Shown: positions 51,290 to 60,380 of the stretch, piece by piece
How the letters are laid out: every line of letters begins with the position of its first letter
How positions within the stretch are numbered: position 1 is the stretch's first letter
From: CALOCV01 sp942491955
GTDB taxonomy: Bacteria; Chlamydiota; Chlamydiia; Chlamydiales; CALOCV01
Length of the DNA: 63,372 bases
Assembly (NCBI GenBank): GCA_942491955.1
Contig: CALOCV010000024.1
Location: forward strand, 1 to 63,372
Reading direction: 5' to 3'
Notes under the pieces: model-generated
Database searches by the model: none
Seen by the model: only the letters and a program-made list of their open reading frames with translations
What the model was told of the DNA's origin: nothing
Translations under genes and position numbers: made by a program

Positions 51290-52597
51290 TTATGCTGGTA
51301 AGATGCGATCCCGCATCGTTTGAACGATCTCTTTTATTTTGTCGTAATAACCAGGCAAAGTGAGGTTGTCCCACGAAAATTCTTCGGGATATTGTGTTTC
51401 AATGAATGTGTATAAAAAATTATAAAGACTATGGTTAAGCCAAGCGGTGGAGCCAATCGCTTTGTGTTCCATTTCTGTCAGGAAAAGAGGGAGGCGTAGG
51501 CAGGCGGGACCTCCTCCGTTTTTTACACTCTCTTCCAATGGAAGATAGGTGATTTCAATAGAGAGAGGGGTGAGGTATTTGTGGATCCACTGTTGGACAG
51601 AAGGGATGGTTTTGCAAGCGAGGGGGAGTAGGAGCCATTGACCTCCTTCTGGAAGCGAGAGGAGTTGTCCATTGCAAAAGTAAGAGCGGAGAAGATCCTC
51701 TAATGAAAGTTCTTCTTCCTTGATAACAAGGATTGTAGGGGTGAAATTTGCCGCTTTTTTGGCTTTTGTTGTGATCTCAGCAATGATAGAAAGGGTGTTG
51801 ACAAACGCCTTCTCATGACAGATCAATAGAGTGCGATTTCCCATGGCAATCAGGTCATTATGGAAGAATCCCGCATCGATTGCTTCGGGACTTTGTTGGG
51901 CAAGGATCGTTAGTCTCTCAGGGATTTGGTGAAGACGTTGCAGTGCCTCCACCGATTCTTTTGCTTCGCGTGCGGGAAATTGTTGGGGTTTTAGGTTGGT
52001 GGTCCTCAAACCACATTTCCCATAGACAAAAAGATGAATCCCCGGACGATCCGATTTGTCATAGAGGCGAATATGGTTGGCTGCTCCTTCGTTCGGGAAA
52101 GAGAGAGGGGCGTGGTGGATGAAAGGGGGGGACGGGAGAAGCGTTTGCAAATGGGCTTGGTTGTCGGGGACTTCCAGTGTGCGGTGGAATTGAGTCAGGA
52201 GGCTTGCTGGCGTGATATGGCTTCTTCTATCTTCGGTGTCATGCGAAGGAGTAAAGGTGGCGATGTTTGCCGTCCACATCGATGAAGAGGAGCAGCAGGC
52301 ACGAAAAAGATCTGGGTTTTCTTGGCTTGCCTGAACGATCACTTCTTCATCGGATCCTTTCCAACCCCACGCACGTAGAAAATCTATTGTGGGTCGCACT
52401 TGAGGAGGAAGAATGAGTTGCGAAATTCCTCTTTGAGCGATGCGCCACATTTTTTCTAAACCTTCAAGAGCCGCTTTTCTTGGTTTACCTCTACCTCCTT
52501 GATGTTGTTTCGAAGCGATGTTGCCTTGCGAGAGGCCTCCAAAATGGTACGTAGGACCTACTAGGGTATCGACAAAAACCTCTCTCCCTTCATCCAT
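51290..52597 (-). CDS. astB: N-succinylarginine dihydrolase
   Basis: Second step of the arginine succinyltransferase (AST) pathway, splitting N2-succinylarginine to succinylornithine, CO2 and ammonia. The 435 residues fit (E. coli 447). DTLVGPTYHFGGLSQGNIAS opens it; the catalytic triad is visible as Glu in NEGAANHIRLYD, His in FFHNDLIAMGNR and Cys in NGGGPACLRLPLF. The ATG at 52597 overlaps astD by eight nt. It ends 257 nt before the brnQ start, in the same direction. Confidence 0.95.
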   Translation of the reverse strand: MDEGREVFVDTLVGPTYHFGGLSQGNIASKQHQGGRGKPRKAALEGLEKMWRIAQRGISQLILPPQVRPTIDFLRAWGWKGSDEEVIVQASQENPDLFRACCSSSSMWTANIATFTPSHDTEDRRSHITPASLLTQFHRTLEVPDNQAHLQTLLPSPPFIHHAPLSFPNEGAANHIRLYDKSDRPGIHLFVYGKCGLRTTNLKPQQFPAREAKESVEALQRLHQIPERLTILAQQSPEAIDAGFFHNDLIAMGNRTLLICHEKAFVNTLSIIAEITTKAKKAANFTPTILVIKEEELSLEDLLRSYFCNGQLLSLPEGGQWLLLPLACKTIPSVQQWIHKYLTPLSIEITYLPLEESVKNGGGPACLRLPLFLTEMEHKAIGSTAWLNHSLYNFLYTFIETQYPEEFSWDNLTLPGYYDKIKEIVQTMRDRILPA

Positions 52598-54059
52598 CGA
52601 TAGAGACTCCAGGGAGTAGGGTCGAGGGGAGAGAGAGTTTTTTTGCCTCCATAGAAGCAACCGGATAGCTACAATAGTCGGCTGCATAGAACGCACTGGG
52701 ACGGTAATTGCCGCTTTTTCCTACTCCTCCAAAGGGAGCGGCACTACTTGCTCCTGTTAACGGAGCATTCCAATTGAGAATACCTGAACGAGTGTGTTGG
52801 TAGAAATATTCGTATTCTTTGGGGTTGCTTGACAGAATACCAGCGGCCAGTCCAAATGCCGTTCGATTGGCCTCTTCAACGCCCTCTTCAAAGGAGGAGA
52901 CGCGGATAATTTGTAGAAGGGGGCCAAAAATTTCTTCGTCAGAACGATGGGTTATTGAGGTCACATCGAGTAAAGAGGGAGAGACGAAAGCAGGGCTTAT
53001 GGGGAGACGTTGCATGAGAAGAAGGGGAATGGCTCCCTGAGCTAATAGGTTGTTTTGTTTGCGTAATATTTGTTCCGCCGTTTCTTCATCAATCAAAGGA
53101 CCCATAAAAGGTTCGGGTGTTTCCCACCAAGGAGCGATCCGAAGGCGTTGTGTTGCATTGACGAGATGATGAAGAAAGAGATCCCCTTCTTCTCCTTGTT
53201 GAATGATCAGCCGTCGCGCGCAGGTGCAGCGTTGTCCCGTAGTGAGGAACGCCGATTGTAGAGTGGCGTAGACGGCAGCGGGGATATTGTCGAGTTTTCC
53301 AATCAAAAGAGGGTTGTTCCCTCCCATTTCAAGAGCGAGAATTTTCTCTGGAGATTGGAGGGTGCGTTTCTGGATTTCGTATCCAATGCGCTCGCTGCCT
53401 GTAAAGAAGATCCCTCGCACCTCTTTGGCATCGATCAACGATTTTCCCGTTTCTGCTCCCCCTTGAACGAGTTGAATCACTCCGGGAGGAACACCTGCAT
53501 TTTCCCAACATTCAAGCATCCGTATTCCCGTGAGAGGGGTTTTTTCACTTGGCTTGAATATAACGGTGTTGCCCGCCAAAAGAGCCGGTACGATATGTCC
53601 ATTCGGTAGATGTCCAGGAAAGTTGAAAGGCCCGAGTACGACAACAGGGCCGTGAGGGTGAGGGCGTGTGAACGATTGATATTGAGGAAAATCGTGTTGG
53701 CTCTCTTCGCATCGGACATGATAGGCATCGATGGAGAGGGGAATTTTTTTTCCCATAGAGGAGACTTCATTTTTTGCCTCCCAAAGGGGTTTTCCCGTTT
53801 CGTTGGCGATGGTTTCTGCAAGAGGAATCTCTTGTTTTTGGAGTTCTTGTCGAAAGGAGGCGATGATTGCGACTCTTTTTTCAAAAGGTTGATGAGCCCA
53901 ATCGAAAAAAGTCTCTTTAGCAGCGACAAGGGCGTGGTGGATGTCGTCTGCACTGCTTTGGTTCCCTTCCCAGATCACTTGATCATTGGCAGGGTTTTTT
54001 GAAATAAGTAAGGGGCCCTGTCCTTCTGTCCATGCACCTCGAATATACTGTCCAGTCAT
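52590..54059 (-). CDS. astD: succinylglutamate-semialdehyde dehydrogenase
   Basis: NAD-dependent aldehyde dehydrogenase for the fourth AST step. The 489 residues (E. coli 492) show FNFPGHLPNGHIVPALLAGN, FTGSERIGYEIQ, the general-base Glu in LEMGGNNPLLIG and the catalytic Cys in TTGQRCTCARRLI. TGPLTGASSAAPFGG-like ending LTGASSAAPFGGVGKSGN is typical of AstD. It begins one nt after the astA stop, in a tight operon. Confidence 0.95.
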   Translation of the reverse strand: MTGQYIRGAWTEGQGPLLISKNPANDQVIWEGNQSSADDIHHALVAAKETFFDWAHQPFEKRVAIIASFRQELQKQEIPLAETIANETGKPLWEAKNEVSSMGKKIPLSIDAYHVRCEESQHDFPQYQSFTRPHPHGPVVVLGPFNFPGHLPNGHIVPALLAGNTVIFKPSEKTPLTGIRMLECWENAGVPPGVIQLVQGGAETGKSLIDAKEVRGIFFTGSERIGYEIQKRTLQSPEKILALEMGGNNPLLIGKLDNIPAAVYATLQSAFLTTGQRCTCARRLIIQQGEEGDLFLHHLVNATQRLRIAPWWETPEPFMGPLIDEETAEQILRKQNNLLAQGAIPLLLMQRLPISPAFVSPSLLDVTSITHRSDEEIFGPLLQIIRVSSFEEGVEEANRTAFGLAAGILSSNPKEYEYFYQHTRSGILNWNAPLTGASSAAPFGGVGKSGNYRPSAFYAADYCSYPVASMEAKKLSLPSTLLPGVSIDG

Positions 54060-54060
54060 T

Positions 54061-55074
54061 TTACTCCTTTACCGTTTGCACATAGCACACCCGGTCGCCT
54101 TTCTGCAATAGGAGTGCTTCAGCAACATCCGGAGGAAGAATCATTTCTCCATTGGCATCAATCTGTCCTGGTGTGTGGCATGAACGGAAGTGAAGAGAGG
54201 TATTGCTAACGAGAAAAGCCTCGTCGCTTTCCTGTACGGTAGTAAGTGTTTTTATTTTTGTTTCACGGATTTTTCTCAAAAAAGGGATGTTTTCCCGGTC
54301 TGCCTGCATACGGGGGCCTGCATCAAAAACATCGATCTTCTCTGAAAAAACGAAGCCTTGTTGCGTTAAAATCGTGTAAGCGGGTTGTGTGTTTTGATTG
54401 GTTTGTCCGATAGCTTTTTGTGCTTCGGGATGGAGCAAGGAGACATACAGAGGATGTTTTGGTAGAAATTGTGGAATGCATTCGGGGGTTTCTATCCGCA
54501 ATTGGAGGGCTTTTTCTAAGTCGATGGGACAGAAATGGTATCCTACGTGGTTCCAAAAAGGAGATTTTCCATTGACAATAACGCCGCGAAGTTCGGTGAA
54601 TAGAGGATCCATAAAACGGTTGGGGAAGCAGTGCATAAAGAAAAAACGAGAGAGAGAGAGGCCCTTTCCCATTCCCCTATAACGGTAGTTTTTCTGGAGA
54701 AAAAGACCTCCAATCTCTGTTGAATCGGTTTTGTACTCAATAGGATATAAAAGAGAGAGCCTATGTTGCTTTTTTTGCCCAAAAAAAAGTCGCGGTTCTT
54801 TTCCGATTTGGAAGTAGTACCTTGATTGTTGATGTGAGGCGGTGATTGCGGCAGTTCCTACAATTTTTTTTTGTTGCATCTCTTCGGCAACAAAGAGGTA
54901 GAGTCCCTGTTGCCATTGATGATCCTTATGAGCAAATGCGTATTGTGAAAGAGCAATCCGTTTTTCAAGAGCATCGCGTTGTTTTGGAAGGCTTGTTAAA
55001 CCGAGCGATGCCTCTTCCGCAAGGTCGATGTACTCTTCGATGTCTCTTGGTTCGATGGGTCGGATGATTAGCAT
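54061..55074 (-). CDS. astA: arginine N-succinyltransferase
   Basis: First AST step: arginine plus succinyl-CoA. The 337 residues (E. coli 344) have the family start LIIRPIEPRDIEEYIDLAEE followed by GLTSLP, GTAAITA, FLQKNYRYRGMGKGLSLSRF, ELRGVIVNGKSPFWNHVGYH, LPKHPLYVSLL and IDVFDAGPRMQAD, all aligning with AstA. It overlaps the aminotransferase end by seven nt. Confidence 0.94.
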   Translation of the reverse strand: MLIIRPIEPRDIEEYIDLAEEASLGLTSLPKQRDALEKRIALSQYAFAHKDHQWQQGLYLFVAEEMQQKKIVGTAAITASHQQSRYYFQIGKEPRLFFGQKKQHRLSLLYPIEYKTDSTEIGGLFLQKNYRYRGMGKGLSLSRFFFMHCFPNRFMDPLFTELRGVIVNGKSPFWNHVGYHFCPIDLEKALQLRIETPECIPQFLPKHPLYVSLLHPEAQKAIGQTNQNTQPAYTILTQQGFVFSEKIDVFDAGPRMQADRENIPFLRKIRETKIKTLTTVQESDEAFLVSNTSLHFRSCHTPGQIDANGEMILPPDVAEALLLQKGDRVCYVQTVKE

Positions 55075-56453
55075 GGAGCTCCTTCTTCCAGTGTCTCTCG
55101 AATGATTAGAGCCACTTGATCGATATCTTCCGTCGTTAGGGCACCAGCAGGGAGAAGAAAACGCATACGCGTGGGATTCGTTCCTGCGATGAATCCGATG
55201 ACACCTGCAGAGAAGAGATTTTTTGCAAAACGTACGACCCTTTCATGTTCTCCTTGATAGGGAGTGAAGGCGAGCATGCACCCGATGCCATAGGGTCCTG
55301 AGAGAAGGTTTTTGTCGGTTTGTAACCGTTGAAGGTGTTGGACGAAGTGTTGGTGTAGATGCAAGATCTTCCCATTGGCTCCAAAATCCCCCCCTTCGAT
55401 CATCGATGCAATCATGATGCGAGCCGCTCGAATGGCAAATGTGCTTGAAGTAACGGTTTGGCTGATCAAACCGGGCTTTGGAGAGATTTCTTTTCGATAG
55501 AGGGTAGCGCAGACCTGTGCGAGCTTCCCGATTGAGACGATATCGATGTATTCCTCGAGACCAAAATGTTGGTAGGCATAGAGTTGGGAAGTCCTTCCAA
55601 ATGTTTGGACTTCATCGACAAAGACGAGGATCCCCTCTTTTTTGCACTCTTCCATAAGAGGCAGAAAGAAGTCATGAGATCCCGGATAGCATCCTCCTTC
55701 TCCTTGTACCATTTCGAAAATCATGGCTGCATGCTGTCCAGGGTAACGGCGGGTATGCGTGCGAAGAGTGGCAAGACTGTGGGCAAGGCTCTCTTCTGGA
55801 GAGGTGTGATCGTAAAAAGGGATGTAATCGACCGTAGCCGTCGTGGGTAGCCCTTTTCGCAAAGCTGGCTTATCCGAAACTTGGGAAAAAAATAGGGTTC
55901 TTCCCGAAAAATTATTAGAAAATGCCAATACTCTTGAAGCAGGCCACCGTTTTTGGAAGGCGATCTTGATCCCATTTTCATTGGCCATCACTCCCGATGA
56001 GGTGAGAAAACAGTGGTCGAGCCCTGATGTTGCTGTGAGTAATTCCATGAGGTAGAGGCTATCTTGATTTTGTTGCAAATTCCCTTGAAGGATCGTATCG
56101 CTCAATGCAGCGTCGAGGTTGGATTCGATGAGTTGGTGGTGGCTATGACCCCAGTAATGGACGCCGATGCCTCCGATCAGATCGTATTTGATGCTTCCAT
56201 CGAGGAGTTCGACAAAAGCACCATTCCCGATACCGCTGCCTATATAAGGGTAGTAAAGGGAGCCGCCACGGCATCGTTCGAATCGTTGCAGCAGGTCAGC
56301 ATACGATGCGATATGATCCTGTTGAGGTGGGCGGATTGTGGTGATGGTTTCTGTGTGGTCGGCGATGGCATCGAGAAAAAGACGTTTTGCTTCTGCGATA
56401 CGAGGATCGGTGGCGAGTAGATCGGCTTTTAGTGGTTTTTTTTGATGGGCCAA
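55068..56453 (-). CDS. class III aminotransferase, probable succinylornithine transaminase
   Basis: A PLP enzyme of the ornithine-transaminase fold, 461 residues, longer than AstC/ArgD (about 400) because of an N-terminal extension (to about residue 55). Signatures are YDLIGGIGVHYWGHSHHQLI, SSGVMANENGIKIAFQKRW, EMVQGEGGCYPG, the PLP aspartate in VFVDEVQTFGRT and the Schiff-base lysine in SIGKLAQVC. Position in the AST operon and absence of another transaminase suggest it performs the third step (succinylornithine to the semialdehyde), but it is not a close AstC by length; other omega-amino substrates are possible. Confidence 0.75.
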   Translation of the reverse strand: MAHQKKPLKADLLATDPRIAEAKRLFLDAIADHTETITTIRPPQQDHIASYADLLQRFERCRGGSLYYPYIGSGIGNGAFVELLDGSIKYDLIGGIGVHYWGHSHHQLIESNLDAALSDTILQGNLQQNQDSLYLMELLTATSGLDHCFLTSSGVMANENGIKIAFQKRWPASRVLAFSNNFSGRTLFFSQVSDKPALRKGLPTTATVDYIPFYDHTSPEESLAHSLATLRTHTRRYPGQHAAMIFEMVQGEGGCYPGSHDFFLPLMEECKKEGILVFVDEVQTFGRTSQLYAYQHFGLEEYIDIVSIGKLAQVCATLYRKEISPKPGLISQTVTSSTFAIRAARIMIASMIEGGDFGANGKILHLHQHFVQHLQRLQTDKNLLSGPYGIGCMLAFTPYQGEHERVVRFAKNLFSAGVIGFIAGTNPTRMRFLLPAGALTTEDIDQVALIIRETLEEGAPC

Positions 56454-57643
56454 GAGATCACTCCTTGTGCAAGTTGAAAGAGGAGGTGGGTAAAGATTTG
56501 TGTTCGCAAAACCAAACTTTGTAGTTCCATGGTTTCCCCCTCTTGATGAATATGACTTCCTACAACACCGAGGGTATCAAGCGTTGGAACGCCCATGGCT
56601 GCGATGGTATTTCCATCACAGACGCCTCCACTTGGGCGCCAGTCGATAGCAACTCCCCACTCTTTTGCAGAGAGAGAATATTGTTGTAGCAGTTCCTCTG
56701 TAGAAGAGGTGAGGGGTTTTGGAGGGCGATAGGTTTCTCTATACAAGAAAAGGCCCTCTTGTTCTACCCATTTTTTGATGGCTCGTTCGATTTCCATGTG
56801 GATGGTAGTTTGAGAAAAGCGGATATTGATCCGGCACGTTGCGCGATGAGGGACGACATTGGGTGTGGTTCCTCCATGGATAGTCCCGATATTGATTGTG
56901 GTGTATTGTCGATCGATTGGGAGGGAATCGATGTGGTGAATGGCTCTGGCTAAAGGGACGATGGCATTTTTTCCTTGATCGATATCTCTCCCGGCATGTG
57001 CTGCTTTTCCTTCAGAAATCAGGATATAGTTAAGCAGACCCCTTTCTTTCAGAAACAAGAGCGCCATCGGGAAGTGCCGGTTCGAATACAAAAGCAAGCG
57101 AGGCTGTTTGACTCAATTCTTGTATAAGCGGCGTTGATTGGGGCGAGCCGATCTCCTCGTCAGGGGTGATGAGAAGATCCCATCCGATATTTTTTGCAAA
57201 CGGCATCGATTCAAATAGGGCAAGAGCCTCGGAAAGAATCACTAAGCCGCCTTTCATATCGGTCACTCCAGGTCCAATGAGGTGGGAGTTACCTATTTGC
57301 TTTACCGATTGGAAAGAGTGATCGGGAGCAAAAACGGTATCCATATGACCGGTAAGAAGGATTCTCCGATGGAGCGATTTCCGTTGCCGAATAAGTAGGG
57401 CCTCTCCCATTTCTTGTTCCACGGTGTTCCCTGTTTCCGACCACGTTTTCCATGGAGGAAGAACGATGCGTTCGGTTGTTTCTCCAAGAGGAGAAAATAT
57501 TTGTATCAATTTTTCGCATAGTAAAGAGAGTCCTTGCTTATGGAAAGAATAGAGTTGATCGACGACCATTCGATCAGACGAGCGACCATTGCTTGCTTTT
57601 TTTCCTCCAGCTGTACGAGGAGAGAGCGGTTCCATGAATGCAT
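56429..57643 (-). CDS. M20-family metallopeptidase/deacylase (two frameshifts)
   Basis: A dinuclear-zinc hydrolase of the ArgE/DapE/CPG2 family. Ligands are visible in ILLTGHMDTVF, GVTDMKGGL, TPDEEIGSP, the VFEPALPDG segment and the late GVVGSHIHQEGETME. It is split into three frames: the start (VQLEEKKQAMVARLIEWSSI) needs one added base near 57550; the middle to the C-terminal part (LLNYILISEGKAAHAGRD) needs one G removed from the G4 at 57039-57042. The two indels cancel. Because ArgE and DapE relatives cleave N-acyl amino acids, and no astE is present, it may hydrolyse succinylglutamate. It overlaps the aminotransferase by 25 nt. Confidence 0.75.
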
Positions 57644-57789
57644 AAATCGATCTATAACAAAGTCTATGTTTTTGATTGCGAGAAAAAACATCCTTCGCTA
57701 ATGTGCGGCTTATGCCCAATGGAAAAAAGAAGAGGCTTCGAGGAGGAGATTGGATGAAAAGGGGAATGAAAAAAGAGAATGAAGAAACC

Positions 57790-58041
57790 ATGAGCGATAA
57801 GTATGCTTGCTATATCGTAATAACGTGTCGCGAGCCTCAAACAGACGGGAATATGATTGTCGAAATGGATTGGCGGGGTGATCCCGATTTGGCACAAATG
57901 CTTCTTCAAGATGCGTATGATCGGATCGATATGCAGATGGAGGAAGAAGAAGATCTACCAGCAGAATATCTCGCTTTTGATGAGGAACAGGTCAACGGAG
58001 AAGGGAAGGAACTCCCTCGCGCTGGTGGAGATCTTTGGTAG
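57790..58041 (+). CDS. small hypothetical acidic protein
   Basis: An 83-residue protein beginning MSDKYACYIVITCREPQTDG, then MIVEMDWRGDPDLAQMLL and a very acidic stretch (MQMEEEEDLPAEY). No signal or membrane span. The start at 57790 leaves a 147-bp divergent gap to the M20 gene; ATG 57766 is an alternative. Next to map, as small conserved genes are in other chlamydiae. Function unknown. Confidence 0.55.
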   Translation: MSDKYACYIVITCREPQTDGNMIVEMDWRGDPDLAQMLLQDAYDRIDMQMEEEEDLPAEYLAFDEEQVNGEGKELPRAGGDLW

Positions 58042-58046
58042 CGAAA

Positions 58047-58931
58047 CTATCGGATCCAATCGGTTAAAATTTCATATCCTTGATCAGTAATAAGAATGGT
58101 GTGTTCCCATTGTGCACTTGGTTTCCCGTCGGCTGTTCGGGCTTCCCACTGATTAGAAGGATCAATAACCGCTTCGGGAACACCCGTATTGATCATAGGT
58201 TCAATGGTAAACGTCATTCCGGGAGCAAGACGAAGAGGGTGAGGGACATAGTTGTGGTGGACTTGCGGGGGCTCATGAAAATCATTCCCTACCCCGTGCC
58301 CAACAAATTGATGAACGACAGAACAGTGGTTTTGATGGGCAATGCGCTCAATGGTTTTGCCCACTTCGGAAAGGGGAATTCCCGGTTCTAAGATTGCGAT
58401 CGATTCCATGAGACAAGTGTAAGCCGTATCGACGACGCGTTGCTTTTCAGGTGTTGTTTTTCCGATGACGACCATTTTACTACAATCTCCGTAATATCCA
58501 TTCAAGATCGAGGCAACGTCGATATTGAGAATATCTCCTTTCTTTAACGGGGTGTTGTTGGCAAACCCGTGGCAAATCATTTCGTTTAATGAAGTGCAGA
58601 TGGAAAAGGGGTAGGGAGGATCTCCGTAGTGAAGGGCGGCAGGTATCGCACCCCATTCTGTATGAAGAGCCCTAGAGAGAGCATCGAGTTCGGCTGTTGT
58701 CACACCCTCTTTTGCAGCGTTGCAAAGTTGTTCTAAGATGCGGCTACTGCAATGGCATGCTTTCCGAATTTTCTCGATTTCTTCAGGAGTTTTAAGTCGA
58801 ATTTTGTATTTGCGGAAATATTCGGCAGTCACGTTGTCTGAGGATGTTTTTGGAAAACCTGTTTTGGGGAAGTGGCACTTTTTCCATTTTTTTCCACTTC
58901 CGCACCAGCAAGGATCATTTCTTCCCATCAT
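58047..58931 (-). CDS. map: methionine aminopeptidase with SEC-C motif
   Basis: Removes N-terminal methionine. The 294-residue protein begins with a zinc-binding SEC-C motif (GRNDPCWCGSGKKWKKCH), a form typical of chlamydial and some other bacterial MetAPs. The pita-bread fold follows with metal ligands Asp in NIDVASILNGYYGDCS (two), His in GHGVGNDFHEPPQV, Glu in FTIEPMINTG and Glu in WEHTILI. A GGAG lies eight nt before the ATG. It converges on the small acidic gene. Confidence 0.94.
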   Translation of the reverse strand: MMGRNDPCWCGSGKKWKKCHFPKTGFPKTSSDNVTAEYFRKYKIRLKTPEEIEKIRKACHCSSRILEQLCNAAKEGVTTAELDALSRALHTEWGAIPAALHYGDPPYPFSICTSLNEMICHGFANNTPLKKGDILNIDVASILNGYYGDCSKMVVIGKTTPEKQRVVDTAYTCLMESIAILEPGIPLSEVGKTIERIAHQNHCSVVHQFVGHGVGNDFHEPPQVHHNYVPHPLRLAPGMTFTIEPMINTGVPEAVIDPSNQWEARTADGKPSAQWEHTILITDQGYEILTDWIR

Positions 58932-59130
58932 GACTCACTCCGAAAGTGTACTCTACACGAAAATGGATTTGGTGTAAATGGTTTATTTTTAGCGTCTAAG
59001 TGTTTGCGATATCTTTCTGGAAAGAACAGAGTCTGTTTTTTTTACGATGAACGAATTGACTTCGAAATATCTTTGTGCCATATTGACAGCATAAACAACC
59101 CTAAACACAAAACAAATAGAGGAACCACCT

Positions 59131-60201
59131 ATGAGTTTAGAGGCACTTTCTAAAGCATGGACCCAAGGACAAGGCGTTGTTCTCGATGGGGAAGGCTATA
59201 AATCTACGGATGCAAAAGACAAAAAGACGAATACCGAGACGGCTGTTAAAGCTCTTCTTACCAAATTATCGGAAGCAGATCCAAAGCAATTGCCAAAGAC
59301 CGACTGGAATGCGGTAATGGCTGGATCCATGATTATCGGTCAGCAAGCAAAAACGGCTTGTGGCAACAACAGCGATAAAAATGTCATGGTTCGTATTGCC
59401 TTAGCAATCAAGTCTTTTTTCCTTCGTGTATTCAATATCCGTCCCGAGCTTTGCAAGCAAGCAGAAAAGGTGCAAACGTTCTTTAAAGCGGCGTTGGCCA
59501 ACACGTTTATGGGAGAAATGACCATTGGCAGCAATCCCCCTTCTCTTAGCGACGACGAGAAGAAAAAAGTAGAAGGCGAGAAAGCAGCAGCACAAGGGTT
59601 GTTGTCTACTCTCAACGGGAATACAAAGGGATTGAAAGATACATGTGATGCATCAAAAACTGCTAAAGAAGCTGCACAAAAAGCTTTTGATGAGAGAACA
59701 GATGATACACAGAAAGATGCTTTAGAGAAGGGTTTAACAGATGCAACGACTAAGGTTACAGGTGACGAAAAAGCTTATAGCGATCATCTGGAAGAAATAA
59801 AAAAACAAGAAGACATCGTTGCTGATGCGGATAAAAAATTGGGCATAACGCCAACCACAACTTCACTGTTGAAGTATGTTGAAGATCTAAAAGATATCAA
59901 TCAAGAGTCTTTGAATGGTGTTGCTCAAACTTTCACTGACAAGATGGATGTTGTTCGACAAAGCTCTTGGGCGTTGGCGGCAAAAATTTCTTCTTCTGTA
60001 CAGCCTTATTTTGAGCAAATCGGTAAGGCCGCAAAAGAAAAGAACCTAGATCTTAATGCAACATCCCTGCAATTCCGTGTTGTAGCTTTTGGTTCTGAGG
60101 CTCTGAAAGAAATTTCTGACGAAGACCAGAAGAAAGAGATGGAGACATTCCTTGCTCAGATGAATATTTTTGCAGGAAAGTCTTCAATGAAAGAGTGCTA
60201 A
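59131..60201 (+). CDS. hypothetical helical protein, possible effector
   Basis: A 356-residue protein, preceded by a good ribosome site (AGAGGAACC). No family is recognised and there is no signal peptide or clear membrane span apart from a weakly hydrophobic VRIALAIKSFFLRVFN. The centre (about 140-240) is Lys/Glu/Ala/Thr-rich and helical (KTAKEAAQKAFDERTDD); the C-terminal part is also helical. It is monocistronic, with its own terminator. Lysine- and alanine-rich helical proteins like this are common among chlamydial type III candidates, but secretion is untested. Confidence 0.65.
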   Translation: MSLEALSKAWTQGQGVVLDGEGYKSTDAKDKKTNTETAVKALLTKLSEADPKQLPKTDWNAVMAGSMIIGQQAKTACGNNSDKNVMVRIALAIKSFFLRVFNIRPELCKQAEKVQTFFKAALANTFMGEMTIGSNPPSLSDDEKKKVEGEKAAAQGLLSTLNGNTKGLKDTCDASKTAKEAAQKAFDERTDDTQKDALEKGLTDATTKVTGDEKAYSDHLEEIKKQEDIVADADKKLGITPTTTSLLKYVEDLKDINQESLNGVAQTFTDKMDVVRQSSWALAAKISSSVQPYFEQIGKAAKEKNLDLNATSLQFRVVAFGSEALKEISDEDQKKEMETFLAQMNIFAGKSSMKEC

Positions 60202-60231
60202 AACTGCTGAGAGAAAAAAAGAGGAGATATC

Positions 60232-60254
60232 TACCAGCTGGTGGTAATTTTTCT
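60232..60254 (+). terminator. probable intrinsic terminator
   Basis: TACCA-GCTGG-TGGTA followed by ATTTTTCTT, 30 nt after the stop of the helical protein gene. The stem is short, but the palindrome ACCAGCTGGT plus the T-run is the best terminator candidate here. Confidence 0.5.
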
Positions 60255-60380
60255 TATGATTTCAGGTTACAGAAAGGAAGGTTGATGTTTCCCGCTTTTT
60301 TTTGCTAGGATTTTTGAAAGTAAAAGAATGGTATAACATTGATTGAATTTTTTTGTTGAGATAGCATCCTTTCCCCTTGT

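Noticed and set aside
51033..51374. 114-residue N-terminal extension of BrnQ
   Set aside because: The internal ATG at 51032 has a proper ribosome site and the family start; the upstream stretch is the leader with hairpins.
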